Below, piece by piece: positions 33,959 through 43,561 of a DNA stretch of 64,000 bases. Below the pieces are notes generated by a model. That model was not told where the DNA came from, did not search any database, and saw only the letters and a program-made list of their open reading frames with translations. Position numbers and translations under genes: made by a program. This DNA is from Deminuibacter soli (GTDB taxonomy: Bacteria; Bacteroidota; Bacteroidia; Chitinophagales; Chitinophagaceae), in assembly GCF_003412455.1 (NCBI RefSeq), contig NZ_QTJU01000001.1, positions 868,001 to 932,000 on the forward strand. The letters run 5' to 3'. The first letter of the stretch is position 1; each line of letters opens with the position of its first letter.

Positions 33959-36900
33959 CTATGCTGGTTCAGCTATTTTTTCTTTCAGTTCTTTCATGGT
34001 CATGTTGTATAAAATGCTCTCCCTGTTTTTTACCCTTTGTACCAGGTGAACATAGGCAATAAAATCCTGCACTATCTGTATTTTATCACTTGGCGTAACT
34101 ACCAGCAATTGCAGGTGCAGCTGCTTACACAATTCCATGAGATAGGTGGCTTTTTCTTCATCCTGGTTGCTGAAACTTTCGTCTACTGCAATAAAGCGCA
34201 GGCTTTTGCTGTTGCTGCCTTCACGGGTAATGCCAAACTGGTAAGCAATAGCGCTACATAAAATAGTATAGGTTAACTGCGCTTTTTCACCACCACTCAG
34301 CTGTCCCATCTGGCGATAGGTTTTCTTCAGCTCATCGGTATTGCGGAATTTTTCATCGGCCCAGAATTCAAACCAGTTGCGCACATCCATTACGCGGGCG
34401 CGATATGCTTCGTTCTCATTGAGGCTGTCAATCAGGGGTTGTACTTTTTGCCTGAAGTGTGACGCCTTATCTTCAAAGCTGCTCTGTTGCCAGTTTACAG
34501 CCTGCGGCAGACTTTCGAGCAGGCGGTTGCGGAATTCTTTGATGGAGGTATCCGTTACCGCACGTTTGCCCAGCTGGATATAGGTATCGGGCAGGCGGTT
34601 AAAGTTGATACCTGCAAGCGACTGGTTAAGCTTGGTTACGCTGTTGCTGATATTGCGTTCCCAGTTCTCCAGCTGCTCACTCAGCTCACCCATTTTGTAT
34701 ACCATGGTTTCGTGCAGGTAGCGTTCGAAGTCTTTTTTGTACTTGGGCAGGTTATCGTTTTCGAGTTTGGCCAGCCATTCCATGTATTCAATGGTATTCG
34801 ATGCATCATCTCCCAATAACTGTACATCACCCAACCAGTCGGGGAATCGTTGCAGTATGTCGGCAGCGGGGTTTTTAATGCGCCCGATGGCCTTATTTAA
34901 ACCGGTTTCTTCGCGGTGAACTGCATCCTGCAGCCTGTTGATGGTGCCGGATGTTTTTTCGCGTGTGTGCTGGTAAACGGCATCAATGGTATCCAGCGTT
35001 ACGGTGCCTACCAGGTCGGCATATTGCTGCTGAAACTGCAGCAGCTGGTCTTTCTCATGCTCGCGTATATGCTGCAGCAGTTCCTGTAGTTGTTGCAGCT
35101 GCATGCGCATGTGCGCAATACGGTCTTCTTCCACACGTTTTTTGCCCAGCAGGTCTTCCCGCTCAAACTCCAGTTGCTGCCTGGTTAACAACAGGTCGTC
35201 CAGCTGCTTGGTGAGTTCGAGCAACTGGTTACTGCTCTGGCGCAGCTGCTGCAATTGCTCTTCGATGGTGCGGATACTGCGTTGTGCACCGGCTATATTG
35301 ATCTCTGCAAAACTCTCCTGCTGTTCTATACGGGTATGCGCATATATTTCATTTCTGAGACGCTCGGCCTTGCGTTTGCAGCGTTGTAAGGTTTCTTCTG
35401 CGGTGGCCAGTTCATCGGCCAGCAAATGCCGTTTACGGATCAACGATTCCTTTTTACGTTCATTATCCCAGCCCATTACGTAGTTGCCTGCATCACCGCG
35501 TTGCGGGCGGTCATCTTTCTCGTGCCGGTCGCGGTTTTTTATAAGGCCGTGCAGGGTAATGGCTTTGTCGTAACGTTCCAGTGTACGTTCATCATCCAGG
35601 CAAACGTAATTGAACTGTTGTATTACCTGCTGCTCTACCCATTCTGTTAATGGATGATCGGGATGAAATTCCAGTTTGTGAAACACGGTATCATCATCGG
35701 CATATTGCTGCAGGGCGCTATCGTTTACGCGGTAATACACCAGCCTGGCGCGCAGGTCGGTATTGTTGACGTAGCGGTTTACTTTTTTGTAGTGCTTATC
35801 GGGAATCAGCAACCGCAGGGCAAAGCCATGCAGCAGTTTTTCCAGTGCCGGCTGCCATTGCAGGTCGGTTGTTTTTACCTGCATCAGTTCACCTGCAAAA
35901 GGCAGGTCGTCGGTATCGAGCTTCAGCGCTTCACACAAAGACTTGCGCAGGGTAACGAGGTGGCCGGGAATATTGTGTTTGCTTTGCAGCAATATATTCA
36001 GTTCCGCTTCGAGCTGTGTTTTGGAAGAACCGACGGTACGCTGCACATTTTTTGCTTCAAACTCATCGTCTTCATTCAGGCGCGATTCACGGTCAATGCG
36101 CAGTTTGGCCCTATGTGCTTCTGTCTTTACGCGTTTGTAAGAAGCTTCATCGCTGATGCCGTTTTCCTGCAAATGCAAGGCATTGCACCATTCGGTAAAC
36201 TGTGTGGCATTGGTTTCTGTTTGTTTCAGTTTTCCTTTTGCGTCATCCAGGTCTTTTTCCAGTTGTGCCAGGCGCTGACCTGCCTTGTTTTGCTCCAGCT
36301 GGTTCCTGGTTACCCTTTCCTGTTCGAGCAATGTACTGATCGCTGCTTTGCCTGTTTCCAGTTTCTGTTGCAGGGCAACCAGGTCGTGTTCAGCTTCCTG
36401 TACCGCCTGTTTCAGCAGGTGGTGTTTGGTATAACTGTTCCATACCAGCACGGTATCCAGCTCCTGTTTGGCCTGTACCAGTTGTTGCTGGTGTAAAGTA
36501 TATGTTTCGTATTGCTGCTGCAGGGGTTGCAGCAGGTGAATCTGCGCTTCTGCTTTTTCAATGTTGCGCTGCGCATCGAGCAGGGTGCCAAGGTGTTTCT
36601 TGAGATCGAGAAACTGCTCTTCCATATTGCGCGGCTCGAGCATGTGCATGCGGATAAACTCATCGAGGTTACCCAGTACTTTAATACCTACCGTTTGGTT
36701 AAACAAACTCAGCGCCTGTATGCTTTGCATGCCCAGCACTTCGGTCATGCGCTGTGCGTAATTGCTGGCAGCATTAAACCATTCTACCTGTTTGCGGCTG
36801 CCGGTGTTGTAGCGCTTATCGATGTTCTTTTTCCAGCTGCCTAAATCAAACGGCTTGAAATCATCTTCAATACGCAGTGGTTTGTGTGCAATGCCAAATA

Positions 36901-37345
36901 CTTTTTTCATATCGCCGTTTACAAAATACCGCACCTGGAACAGGGTGGCTGTTTGTTCGGCCTCATTGGCAAAATTGGCCAGGAGTATGCTGTATACTTC
37001 GTCGCGGTTTTCGCGCAGGTACAGGGTTTTGGTGCTGCCGGTGCTTTCGCTGTTAACAGAGCCGTAGCCGCCCTGCACATAAGATTCTTCTGTACGGTCG
37101 CCCTTTTTTTCGCTGCCGCTCGACTGGTTGTAAAACCTGTATTTTTTCTCCGGCACAATCAGCGTAAGCAAAGCATCCACAAACGTGGTTTTGCCGCTGC
37201 CGTTTGCGCCGGTAAGCAAAGATGTTTCGCCCATGGGTTTTATGCGGTGCACAATTTCATCGAACGTGCCCCAGTTAAACACCTCCATGTATTGCAGGCG
37301 GAAACCCGATTTATGATTGTCTGTGCTGAATACGTTGAGCTGCAT
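33959..37345 (-). CDS. jetC: JetC/MksB-like SMC-family ATPase
   Basis: A 1128-aa SMC-like ATPase. Walker A is TGANGSGKTT (45-54). Two long coiled-coil arms (about 230-430 and 640-830, Gln/Glu/Leu-rich) flank a hinge region. The ABC signature is LSGGEKA (1016-1022) and Walker B is FIAVDES with D1055 and E1056. It is the motor of a Wadjet/MksBEF-type condensin that recognises and processes circular DNA. Its start overlaps the JetB gene by 35 bases. The COG4913-like layout fits type I Wadjet. No JetD nuclease gene follows. Confidence 0.9.
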   Translation of the reverse strand: MQLNVFSTDNHKSGFRLQYMEVFNWGTFDEIVHRIKPMGETSLLTGANGSGKTTFVDALLTLIVPEKKYRFYNQSSGSEKKGDRTEESYVQGGYGSVNSESTGSTKTLYLRENRDEVYSILLANFANEAEQTATLFQVRYFVNGDMKKVFGIAHKPLRIEDDFKPFDLGSWKKNIDKRYNTGSRKQVEWFNAASNYAQRMTEVLGMQSIQALSLFNQTVGIKVLGNLDEFIRMHMLEPRNMEEQFLDLKKHLGTLLDAQRNIEKAEAQIHLLQPLQQQYETYTLHQQQLVQAKQELDTVLVWNSYTKHHLLKQAVQEAEHDLVALQQKLETGKAAISTLLEQERVTRNQLEQNKAGQRLAQLEKDLDDAKGKLKQTETNATQFTEWCNALHLQENGISDEASYKRVKTEAHRAKLRIDRESRLNEDDEFEAKNVQRTVGSSKTQLEAELNILLQSKHNIPGHLVTLRKSLCEALKLDTDDLPFAGELMQVKTTDLQWQPALEKLLHGFALRLLIPDKHYKKVNRYVNNTDLRARLVYYRVNDSALQQYADDDTVFHKLEFHPDHPLTEWVEQQVIQQFNYVCLDDERTLERYDKAITLHGLIKNRDRHEKDDRPQRGDAGNYVMGWDNERKKESLIRKRHLLADELATAEETLQRCKRKAERLRNEIYAHTRIEQQESFAEINIAGAQRSIRTIEEQLQQLRQSSNQLLELTKQLDDLLLTRQQLEFEREDLLGKKRVEEDRIAHMRMQLQQLQELLQHIREHEKDQLLQFQQQYADLVGTVTLDTIDAVYQHTREKTSGTINRLQDAVHREETGLNKAIGRIKNPAADILQRFPDWLGDVQLLGDDASNTIEYMEWLAKLENDNLPKYKKDFERYLHETMVYKMGELSEQLENWERNISNSVTKLNQSLAGINFNRLPDTYIQLGKRAVTDTSIKEFRNRLLESLPQAVNWQQSSFEDKASHFRQKVQPLIDSLNENEAYRARVMDVRNWFEFWADEKFRNTDELKKTYRQMGQLSGGEKAQLTYTILCSAIAYQFGITREGSNSKSLRFIAVDESFSNQDEEKATYLMELCKQLHLQLLVVTPSDKIQIVQDFIAYVHLVQRVKNRESILYNMTMKELKEKIAEPA

Positions 37346-37916
37346 GTTCGCTTAATTTCTGTTTAAACTGGTCCAGTATTTCCGTATCTACTTTTGCCTT
37401 GATGATCTTTTTGATCCTGAACTTCTGTTCATCGGCAATATCATTGTGTTCTGTTTTATCGAGAAAGCCGTTTTCTTCTGCTTTGTCAATCAGCCTGTCC
37501 AGCTCCCTGGTAAATTTTACCCGGCTGGCATTCTCTTTAAAGAACAGTTCAGCATATTCTTTTATTTCGCGCCGCTTTTTAATGAGTTCACGCGCAGTAA
37601 CCTCACCTACTTCAAATTCTGCCATCATTTCGCGCAGCAGTACCAGCATTACGCTTTCATCGTAGGTAAGGGGCCTGCGCTGTATCCAGCTTACGGCAGC
37701 TTCATCGTCTTCTTCGGTAACGCGGTGGGTTAAATAAGCGTAGCCATCCTGCTCATCGAGCACCAGCTGCAAACCCAGCTGCTGTACAAAACGCGTAAGC
37801 TCGGTTTTATACACAATCAGTTTCTCCCAGGCAGATTTCTCCACATATTCCACCGGGCCTTTCAGCAGTTTAATAAACACCGGTGTATAGGGTAATATTT
37901 TATCGTTCTGATTCAT
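37311..37916 (-). CDS. jetB: JetB/MksE-like protein (DUF4194)
   Basis: A 201-aa protein of two winged-helix-like segments. LPYTPVFIKLLKGPVEY at the N-terminus and DESVMLVLLREMMAEFEVGE in the middle are typical of DUF4194. In Wadjet it is the KITE subunit that bridges the kleisin JetA and the ATPase JetC. It lies between the two, 30 bases after JetA and overlapping JetC by 35, so the three genes form an operon. Confidence 0.87.
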   Translation of the reverse strand: MNQNDKILPYTPVFIKLLKGPVEYVEKSAWEKLIVYKTELTRFVQQLGLQLVLDEQDGYAYLTHRVTEEDDEAAVSWIQRRPLTYDESVMLVLLREMMAEFEVGEVTARELIKKRREIKEYAELFFKENASRVKFTRELDRLIDKAEENGFLDKTEHNDIADEQKFRIKKIIKAKVDTEILDQFKQKLSEHAAQRIQHRQS

Positions 37917-37946
37917 ATTTTCTTGTTATTGCCGCATTGCGGACTT

Positions 37947-39413
37947 TTACTTGCTGAACAACAGGTATGGCACTTCTATAAATTTTGTTTGCGCTTCATT
38001 GATGGGGATATGCTCTGTAATCTCCTTCATTACCTGCACCCGGCTGCCCTTGTCGCGTACAAAACTGAAGTAGGCAATCACTTCAGCAATACCTGCTTCC
38101 AGCCCGGATGCATCTACTATTTCTTTGAGTGTAGCTGTTTGCTGGTGTTGCAGCACCTTCTCCACCTTTTGCCACAACACGCGCTTGTCAACATGGCTTG
38201 TATTCAGCAATCGGCTGAAGCGGTCCATATCGGCAATCTTTTCTTCGGCCGATTGCGGTTGTTTTAGTACACTGGTGGTTTTCTTTTGTTCATCGGTAAG
38301 CTTTCTGTCCATCACCATACGAATGTCTACGCCTTCTGTAATCTCAATACCGCAGGGTACTTCGTCTTCATCCATCAGTTCAAATACCAGTTCCTTGATA
38401 TTGCTGATTTGCTGGCGCATGCGGCGGTGGCGGGCAATTTCCTTTTCGGTGATAATGCGGCTGAGTTTCTCGGCCATTTTATCATTGGCTTCATACACAT
38501 TACGTCCCTGCTGCAACAGCAGTGATTTCACATTCTGCAGAAAATGGCGGTCTGTTTCAATGGCACGGTCTTCGAGCAGGGTAAGCAACTGGTTGGTGAG
38601 CTCCCGCCATTCTTCCTGGCCTGCGCGGGAAATAAGAAAGTCCCAGAAAGCATAAAAGCTTTTACCCTGGTCGCTGGTGCGGAGCGCATCGTATGCCTCA
38701 AATGCATAGCCGATAATAGCGCCTTTGTTCAGCTCGGCGCGCGTATGTTGTTCTACAATATTGCGGTGTATCTGTTTAAAATTATCTTCCACCTCCCTGA
38801 AATCACTGATCAGCTCGTAACACAGGCGGGTAAACAGTTCCAGGCGCTCTTGTACCTGTGCGTTGCTGTACACTTCTACCGGCGCACCGAGTTCCAGTGC
38901 TTTAATTTCCTTATCAATTTCGGCACGGCGGTTTTTTAGTTCTTCCAGTCGCAGTGTGCGGTCGTCTTCGGTTTTCTCCACCATATCCTGTAAGGAATTG
39001 AAGAGAATTTTAAACCTGCTTTCTGTACCAACAAACTGTCGTTTCTCTAAACTCTGCAGCCATTGAAACAATTTTTCGCTGTGCGAACTCAGCTGGTACA
39101 GAGTGCCGCCTGCTTCATCTGGTAAATCCTGCAGCAGCCTTTTCTGCACCCAGTTGAGCAGGTATTTGCGTGCGCGGCTTTCTTCGTCTTCACCAAATTC
39201 AATACGCGCTTCTTCAAGGTATTCGGTGCCATCGGCATGCATGCTGAGTGTTTCGGCCAGCAAGGTTACCAGCTGTGGCTCGGCAACAGAAAACACGCCT
39301 GCTTCTTTAAACACCGTATATAAAAAAGGCAGCACCCAGTGCGCATTGCGCATACGCAGCATTTGCACAGAAGGTGAGTTGGTAATAATAAATTGTATAT
39401 CCGGAAAAGCCAT
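37947..39413 (-). CDS. jetA: JetA/MksF-like kleisin (DUF3375)
   Basis: A 488-aa cytosolic protein. The N-terminal winged helices (about 15-130) are followed by a helical middle with charged coiled-coil (EELKNRRAEIDKEIKAL) and a C-terminal winged helix, as in DUF3375 kleisins. It links the heads of the JetC dimer. It is the first gene of the JetABC operon. A one-mismatch -7 box (TAAACTTG) lies about 20 bases upstream, without a convincing -33 partner. Confidence 0.87.
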   Translation of the reverse strand: MAFPDIQFIITNSPSVQMLRMRNAHWVLPFLYTVFKEAGVFSVAEPQLVTLLAETLSMHADGTEYLEEARIEFGEDEESRARKYLLNWVQKRLLQDLPDEAGGTLYQLSSHSEKLFQWLQSLEKRQFVGTESRFKILFNSLQDMVEKTEDDRTLRLEELKNRRAEIDKEIKALELGAPVEVYSNAQVQERLELFTRLCYELISDFREVEDNFKQIHRNIVEQHTRAELNKGAIIGYAFEAYDALRTSDQGKSFYAFWDFLISRAGQEEWRELTNQLLTLLEDRAIETDRHFLQNVKSLLLQQGRNVYEANDKMAEKLSRIITEKEIARHRRMRQQISNIKELVFELMDEDEVPCGIEITEGVDIRMVMDRKLTDEQKKTTSVLKQPQSAEEKIADMDRFSRLLNTSHVDKRVLWQKVEKVLQHQQTATLKEIVDASGLEAGIAEVIAYFSFVRDKGSRVQVMKEITEHIPINEAQTKFIEVPYLLFSK

Positions 39414-39526
39414 AGGCGATTAATCGATGTGTGCAAGTTTAGCGGTATTTCCGCTTCGCTGCGTGTGGTGTTTAGTTTTTGTGGGAAAGATTGGGATAAT
39501 TAAAAATAAGATCGCATCTTTGTTAA

Positions 39527-39645
39527 AGAAAACAAAAAACGCTGCATCCTGCGTTTTCATTTATCCACATCAGCAGGCCACCTTACATTGCTTACTAACT
39601 ACAATAATACGTTTGCCCCGCCTTCAACTGCGGGGCTTTTTTTTT
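39527..39645 (+). ncRNA. Candidate small RNA with terminator
   Basis: The 510-base interval 39414-39923 has no supported gene but contains a full terminator. A possible promoter is TTG near 39489-39491, a 21-base spacer and CATCTTTG near 39513-39520. The presumed transcript has an AAACGC/GCGTTT hairpin near its start and ends at the terminator. I do not recognise a known RNA family; promoter and 5' end are estimates. Confidence 0.4.
39615..39645 (+). terminator. Strong terminator without an evident gene
   Basis: GCCCCGC (39615-39621) and GCGGGGC (39630-39636) with an 8-base loop and a run of about nine T. The extended left arm ACGTTTGCCCCGC (39609-39621) is also perfectly complementary to 39690-39702. 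Confidence 0.85.
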
Positions 39646-39923
39646 GCGTCGCAGTTCCTGTAACCGGTGAATAGTGAATGAAAATACAAGCGGGGCAAAC
39701 GTTCATTTACAGGGTTAAATCATACAAGCTTGTTAACGCCCTTTGTGAAGGAAAAACAAAAACCTGCTTAAAAGCCATGTATAAACTTCTGAAACCCCGT
39801 GGCAAGGCCCTTTCAGGACCTACTCTTTAACAAATTCTAAGGCAGCATTTAAGGTGTTTCTAAGCATATTTGCCGGCAGAATTCATAATTTGCCGTATCT
39901 GGTGATGTAATTATTCCGAAAAC

Positions 39924-40544
39924 ATGTTCAAATATCTTTTGTTGCTCTGCGCGGGCATTGCTATGTGTCGTAGTGTGCACGCACAAAACCTTGATGTGGA
40001 TATTCTAAAACACATCAACCCTTCAAATGGCCATTATTCCGGTGTTATGACCGGGATCAGTAATTCTGCCTACAATATAGGCATTGGCGTACCGGTGGCC
40101 CTGACCATTGGCGGGTTTGTATCCGGCAACAAAGACCTGGGCTGGAAAGGCCTGCGCATTGCAGAAACAGTGGCCATTTCGTCTATTGTTACAGAACTGG
40201 CCAAACGTGCAGCCAGCCGTAACCGCCCGTCATTTACGTACAAAGGCATCATACACGCCTACAGCCCGGGTAATGATGATAAGTCTATGCCTTCCGGCCA
40301 TACCTCGCTGGCTTTTTCCCTGGCAACCAGTGTAACGCTTGAATTCAAGAAATGGTATATCGCCGTACCGGCTTATGTGTGGGCAGGCTCGGTAGCCTAC
40401 TCGCGCATGTACCTGGGTGCACACTACCCTTCTGATGTATTTGCCGGCGCAGTAGTTGGTACAGGTACTGCCTTTGCCACCCGCTGGCTCAATAAAAAAT
40501 TATTCAACCGGCCCAAACCGGTTTTAAGGCCACTGCCTGAATAA
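39924..40544 (+). CDS. PAP2-superfamily phosphatase
   Basis: A 206-aa protein with a signal peptide (to about VHAQ). It has the three phosphatase motifs: K94-x6-R101-P102, P123-SGH (H126) and S160-R-x5-H167-x3-D171. These form the vanadium-haloperoxidase-like active site that removes phosphate from lipid phosphates such as undecaprenyl pyrophosphate or phosphatidate. Hydrophobic segments between the motifs suggest membrane association facing the periplasm. A shared terminator separates it from the convergent DUF4401-like gene. Confidence 0.92.
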   Translation: MFKYLLLLCAGIAMCRSVHAQNLDVDILKHINPSNGHYSGVMTGISNSAYNIGIGVPVALTIGGFVSGNKDLGWKGLRIAETVAISSIVTELAKRAASRNRPSFTYKGIIHAYSPGNDDKSMPSGHTSLAFSLATSVTLEFKKWYIAVPAYVWAGSVAYSRMYLGAHYPSDVFAGAVVGTGTAFATRWLNKKLFNRPKPVLRPLPE

Positions 40545-40546
40545 AC

Positions 40547-40577
40547 AAAAGCCCCGTTCACAGCAAACGGGGCTTTT
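40547..40577. terminator. Bidirectional terminator
   Basis: GCCCCGTT and AACGGGGC arms with A- and T-runs, between convergent genes ending at 40544 and 40605. Confidence 0.9.
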
Positions 40578-40604
40578 TTATGTCCAATACATTTACCAGG
40601 AGTA

Positions 40605-41762
40605 TCAATAATCGCTGTTTGCTCCACCTCCCCCGCTGCTGCCTCCGCCAAACTGCGTATGATCAACCGGCATTTTTTTAATGGCAGCCGATTGCAGCAA
40701 TAACAGCGCTTTAGCCTGCAACAATCCTTTTTCATCACCTGCACCGGCTTCAAAAGTATAACCGTATTTGCCTGTTTTTACCAACCGTATTAACACATAA
40801 GCAATACCCAGTGCCAGCAAACCGCCCCATACCATAGCTTGTTCGGGCGGCATAATGGAGTAGTAGTAACGCACGGTAAAAACTGATACCAGTAATAAAG
40901 CCAGGCCAAGCCGCACTATTGCCATATCTTTTTTACGGATACCCGCTACCACATATATCAACGGCACTGCGATGGTAAACACCCAGAAAATCAAGCCCAA
41001 CACAAAACCAGTAGCCCCAAAACCCGGGAACAGGTAAGCGCCTGCCTGCATAATCACATAAAAATTACCCGCCGTGTACAGGCAGGTGAGTGCCAGCAGG
41101 CGAATGCAGGTAAAACAATAACGGTATGCCAGCAAAGATTCGCGCTGTACGTATTTACCGGCCAGCCTGTACAATGCAACCGAAACAATCATTACCAGTA
41201 AAGGCAGCAGGTACCAGGGCATCAGCCTGTTACCCAGCGCAAATACCAACGTGAGTAAAGCAACCACTGCCAGCATGCCCATAAACGCATCTACAAAGCG
41301 CGCACACAGCGCCGTGCAAATAACCAGCATGACCAGTGCTACAATTGCTAATGGAGGCTGGCCATAGTCTGTGCCGTATAAAGCAACCAAACCACAAATA
41401 ACAATGCCTGCAAGCAGTACATTGTCTACCCCGCCGTTGTAATATCGTTTGCTTTTGACCATCGCTTCCAGTACAAAATAAGTTGCTGCGCCCATTATTA
41501 TGGCCGCAATGCTGAAGCCTATTTTGTTAATACCGCCTTCCAGCAAAAACAACGATAAAAAACCGCAACCGAACAACCAGCCCACAACCGTGAGCAGGCC
41601 AATGGCAATGGCAATAAACAAATCGGGTGTATATAATTCAGAAGGATATGCCTGCTCAATATTGTTAAGCGATGCCTCACTAATGCAATGTTGTTTGTTT
41701 GCAGTTGCGGCAGCCTGTTGCACATACCTGTTGTATAAATCTGCCTTTGAATAGCTATGCAT
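40605..41762 (-). CDS. Multipass membrane protein with Gly-rich tail (DUF4401-like)
   Basis: A 385-aa protein. The N-terminal 50 residues are soluble. About ten membrane segments follow from residue 50 to 340, then a C-terminal FGGGSSGGGG tail. It overlaps the DUF2157 gene by eight bases. Pairs of DUF2157 and DUF4401-type membrane proteins are known in several phyla, but their function is not. The DUF4401 label is tentative. Confidence 0.7.
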   Translation of the reverse strand: MHSYSKADLYNRYVQQAAATANKQHCISEASLNNIEQAYPSELYTPDLFIAIAIGLLTVVGWLFGCGFLSLFLLEGGINKIGFSIAAIIMGAATYFVLEAMVKSKRYYNGGVDNVLLAGIVICGLVALYGTDYGQPPLAIVALVMLVICTALCARFVDAFMGMLAVVALLTLVFALGNRLMPWYLLPLLVMIVSVALYRLAGKYVQRESLLAYRYCFTCIRLLALTCLYTAGNFYVIMQAGAYLFPGFGATGFVLGLIFWVFTIAVPLIYVVAGIRKKDMAIVRLGLALLLVSVFTVRYYYSIMPPEQAMVWGGLLALGIAYVLIRLVKTGKYGYTFEAGAGDEKGLLQAKALLLLQSAAIKKMPVDHTQFGGGSSGGGGANSDY

Positions 41763-42732
41763 GTGCTTTAAATTTTTTATTGTAATGAATCAGCAGCCAG
41801 GTTAGCAACACACTTAAAGAGATGCCATATAACAGTCCCAGGTAAATAACGCCCACTTCATTGGGCATAAGCGCCAACAAGGCGATACCGGCATACATGG
41901 CAGCTGCATAACTATAGGCTATGGTTACAGCGAAATAGTAATAACTATTGGCGGCGACAGCGTATTTCAGGCAAGCTGCTGCAGCAGCTGCAATTAACAC
42001 AAACCACAGGAAGTATGCATCGTGAAAAACAAACATGGCCGTGACAGCACCGATAAAGAACAGGTGCGTACCAAAATTCAGGTACACCTTATAAAAATGC
42101 TTCTTCACATTTTTATAAAAGCTGAAGGCAGCAATGCCAACGAGGAAAGCGCCCAGTAAAACGGCTGTATAAATCAGGCGCTCATTGCCAAAATCATTAC
42201 CGCTGACAACAGAAAGCGGCGCCACCGTAATACCCAGCCATGCAGCCAGGTTACTGATGCCCAGGCTCAACACGCCTGCATGATCAAAATAATAAGCAGT
42301 AGCAAACAACAGCACCATGGGTACAAAACCGGCCAGGCCCCATCGCTCACCAAACACATGATATACAAACTGCATGTAGCCCACCCATATCAGCAGCAAC
42401 AGGCTGCCGAAGAGTATTACATAGTCGAACCCGGTGTTGGGCGACTGCACTTTGGCCTGCGAATAACCGCTGGCCTTTTTAAAACACCATACATAACAAG
42501 CCGTGCAGGTAATAGCTATAAAGGCGATTATGGCCATATGACCAATACTGTCGATGTTTTGATAAACGACAATACCAAGACCTGTGCATAAAACCACGAT
42601 GCCTGCATATAACAAAGTAAGCAGGTCATTACGCACTGATAAGGGGCGTTGTTGCTGCACAGCAACATTGTCGAGTTCATCGGGGGTAATAAGCCCTTGC
42701 TGCTGCAGTTTGGAGAAAAGGTTGTACAACAT
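41755..42732 (-). CDS. DUF2157 membrane protein
   Basis: A 325-aa protein. The N-terminal DUF2157 segment (LFSKLQQQGLITPDELDNV, about 5-60) is followed by about nine membrane helices. It is the first gene of a two-gene operon with an eight-base overlap. The function of the family is unknown. Confidence 0.8.
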   Translation of the reverse strand: MLYNLFSKLQQQGLITPDELDNVAVQQQRPLSVRNDLLTLLYAGIVVLCTGLGIVVYQNIDSIGHMAIIAFIAITCTACYVWCFKKASGYSQAKVQSPNTGFDYVILFGSLLLLIWVGYMQFVYHVFGERWGLAGFVPMVLLFATAYYFDHAGVLSLGISNLAAWLGITVAPLSVVSGNDFGNERLIYTAVLLGAFLVGIAAFSFYKNVKKHFYKVYLNFGTHLFFIGAVTAMFVFHDAYFLWFVLIAAAAAACLKYAVAANSYYYFAVTIAYSYAAAMYAGIALLALMPNEVGVIYLGLLYGISLSVLLTWLLIHYNKKFKAHA

Positions 42733-42895
42733 GCTTTAAATAAATGTTAAGCAATATAGGCAAACATTTTCCTGCCGTAAAATACCCCTTACTGGGGAAT
42801 GCTTTCTACTCGCAAATGCAGCATGCAAGTGTATTTCAACGTAGATGGCACAACGGAACAGTATTTGACCCGTAAGAAGTATAAAAAGCTAAACT

Positions 42896-43357
42896 ATGGA
42901 AAAGAATACAGCAGCAATCGAAGTGTTGAACGATCTTATTCAAATCAATAACGATCGTATCGCGGGCTACGAAAAAGCCATTAAAGAATTAAAAAAGAAA
43001 GAACAGGACAACGACCTCAGCACCCTGTTTACAGCCATGATTGCGGAAAGCCATGAAATACGCAACGAACTTGGACAGGAAGTGCAAGCCCTTGGCGGTT
43101 CTATGGACGATGGTACTACCACCAGCGGTAAAATTTACCGTGCATGGATGGATATAAAAGCCATATTCACCGGGAACGACAGACACGCAGTTCTTGAAAA
43201 TTGTGAAGCAGGTGAAGATGCCGCACAGAAGGCCTATACCGCTGCGCTTGAATCAGATGTGCTTCCAGCCTACATTCGCCAGATGCTGCAGGAACAGCAG
43301 GACGCACTGCGCCAGTCGCACGATGAAATCAAATCGCTGCGTAACCAATACGCATAA
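42896..43357 (+). CDS. PA2169/DUF2383-family four-helix-bundle protein
   Basis: A 153-aa soluble protein. VLNDLIQINNDRIAGYEKAI, AMIAESHEIRNELGQEV and ALLESDVLPAYIR-like helices match the ferritin-like DUF2383 family (here AALESDVLPAY near 120). It is related to stress or metal-binding bundles, without proven function. It is divergent from the DUF2157 operon and followed by a terminator. Confidence 0.85.
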   Translation: MEKNTAAIEVLNDLIQINNDRIAGYEKAIKELKKKEQDNDLSTLFTAMIAESHEIRNELGQEVQALGGSMDDGTTTSGKIYRAWMDIKAIFTGNDRHAVLENCEAGEDAAQKAYTAALESDVLPAYIRQMLQEQQDALRQSHDEIKSLRNQYA

Positions 43358-43384
43358 GCCGGGGCTAACCTGGAGTATCATACG

Positions 43385-43412
43385 GGGCATCCTATTGCAG
43401 GGTGCCCTTTTT
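43385..43412 (+). terminator. Terminator after the DUF2383 gene
   Basis: GGGCATCC and GGGTGCCC arms (one T-G wobble), with a 7-base loop and a TTTTT run. Confidence 0.8.
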
Positions 43413-43561
43413 ATTTTGTATCTTCTACACGAAAGCGAACAGTTGCTGTATCAAAAACGAACACATTCGTAGAAAAAACAGAACCGACTGCACTTGATTA
43501 TCAACCATTTGCCAAAGCTGCATCATTTTAGAGCCTGTTTTGGCCTACATAAACCACGACA

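Noticed and set aside
35654-36496. Open frame of 280 codons antisense to the JetC gene
   Set aside because: The minus strand encodes the coiled coil of a clear SMC ATPase. The antisense product is a repetitive hydrophobic sequence typical of the complement of Gln/Leu-rich coiled coil.
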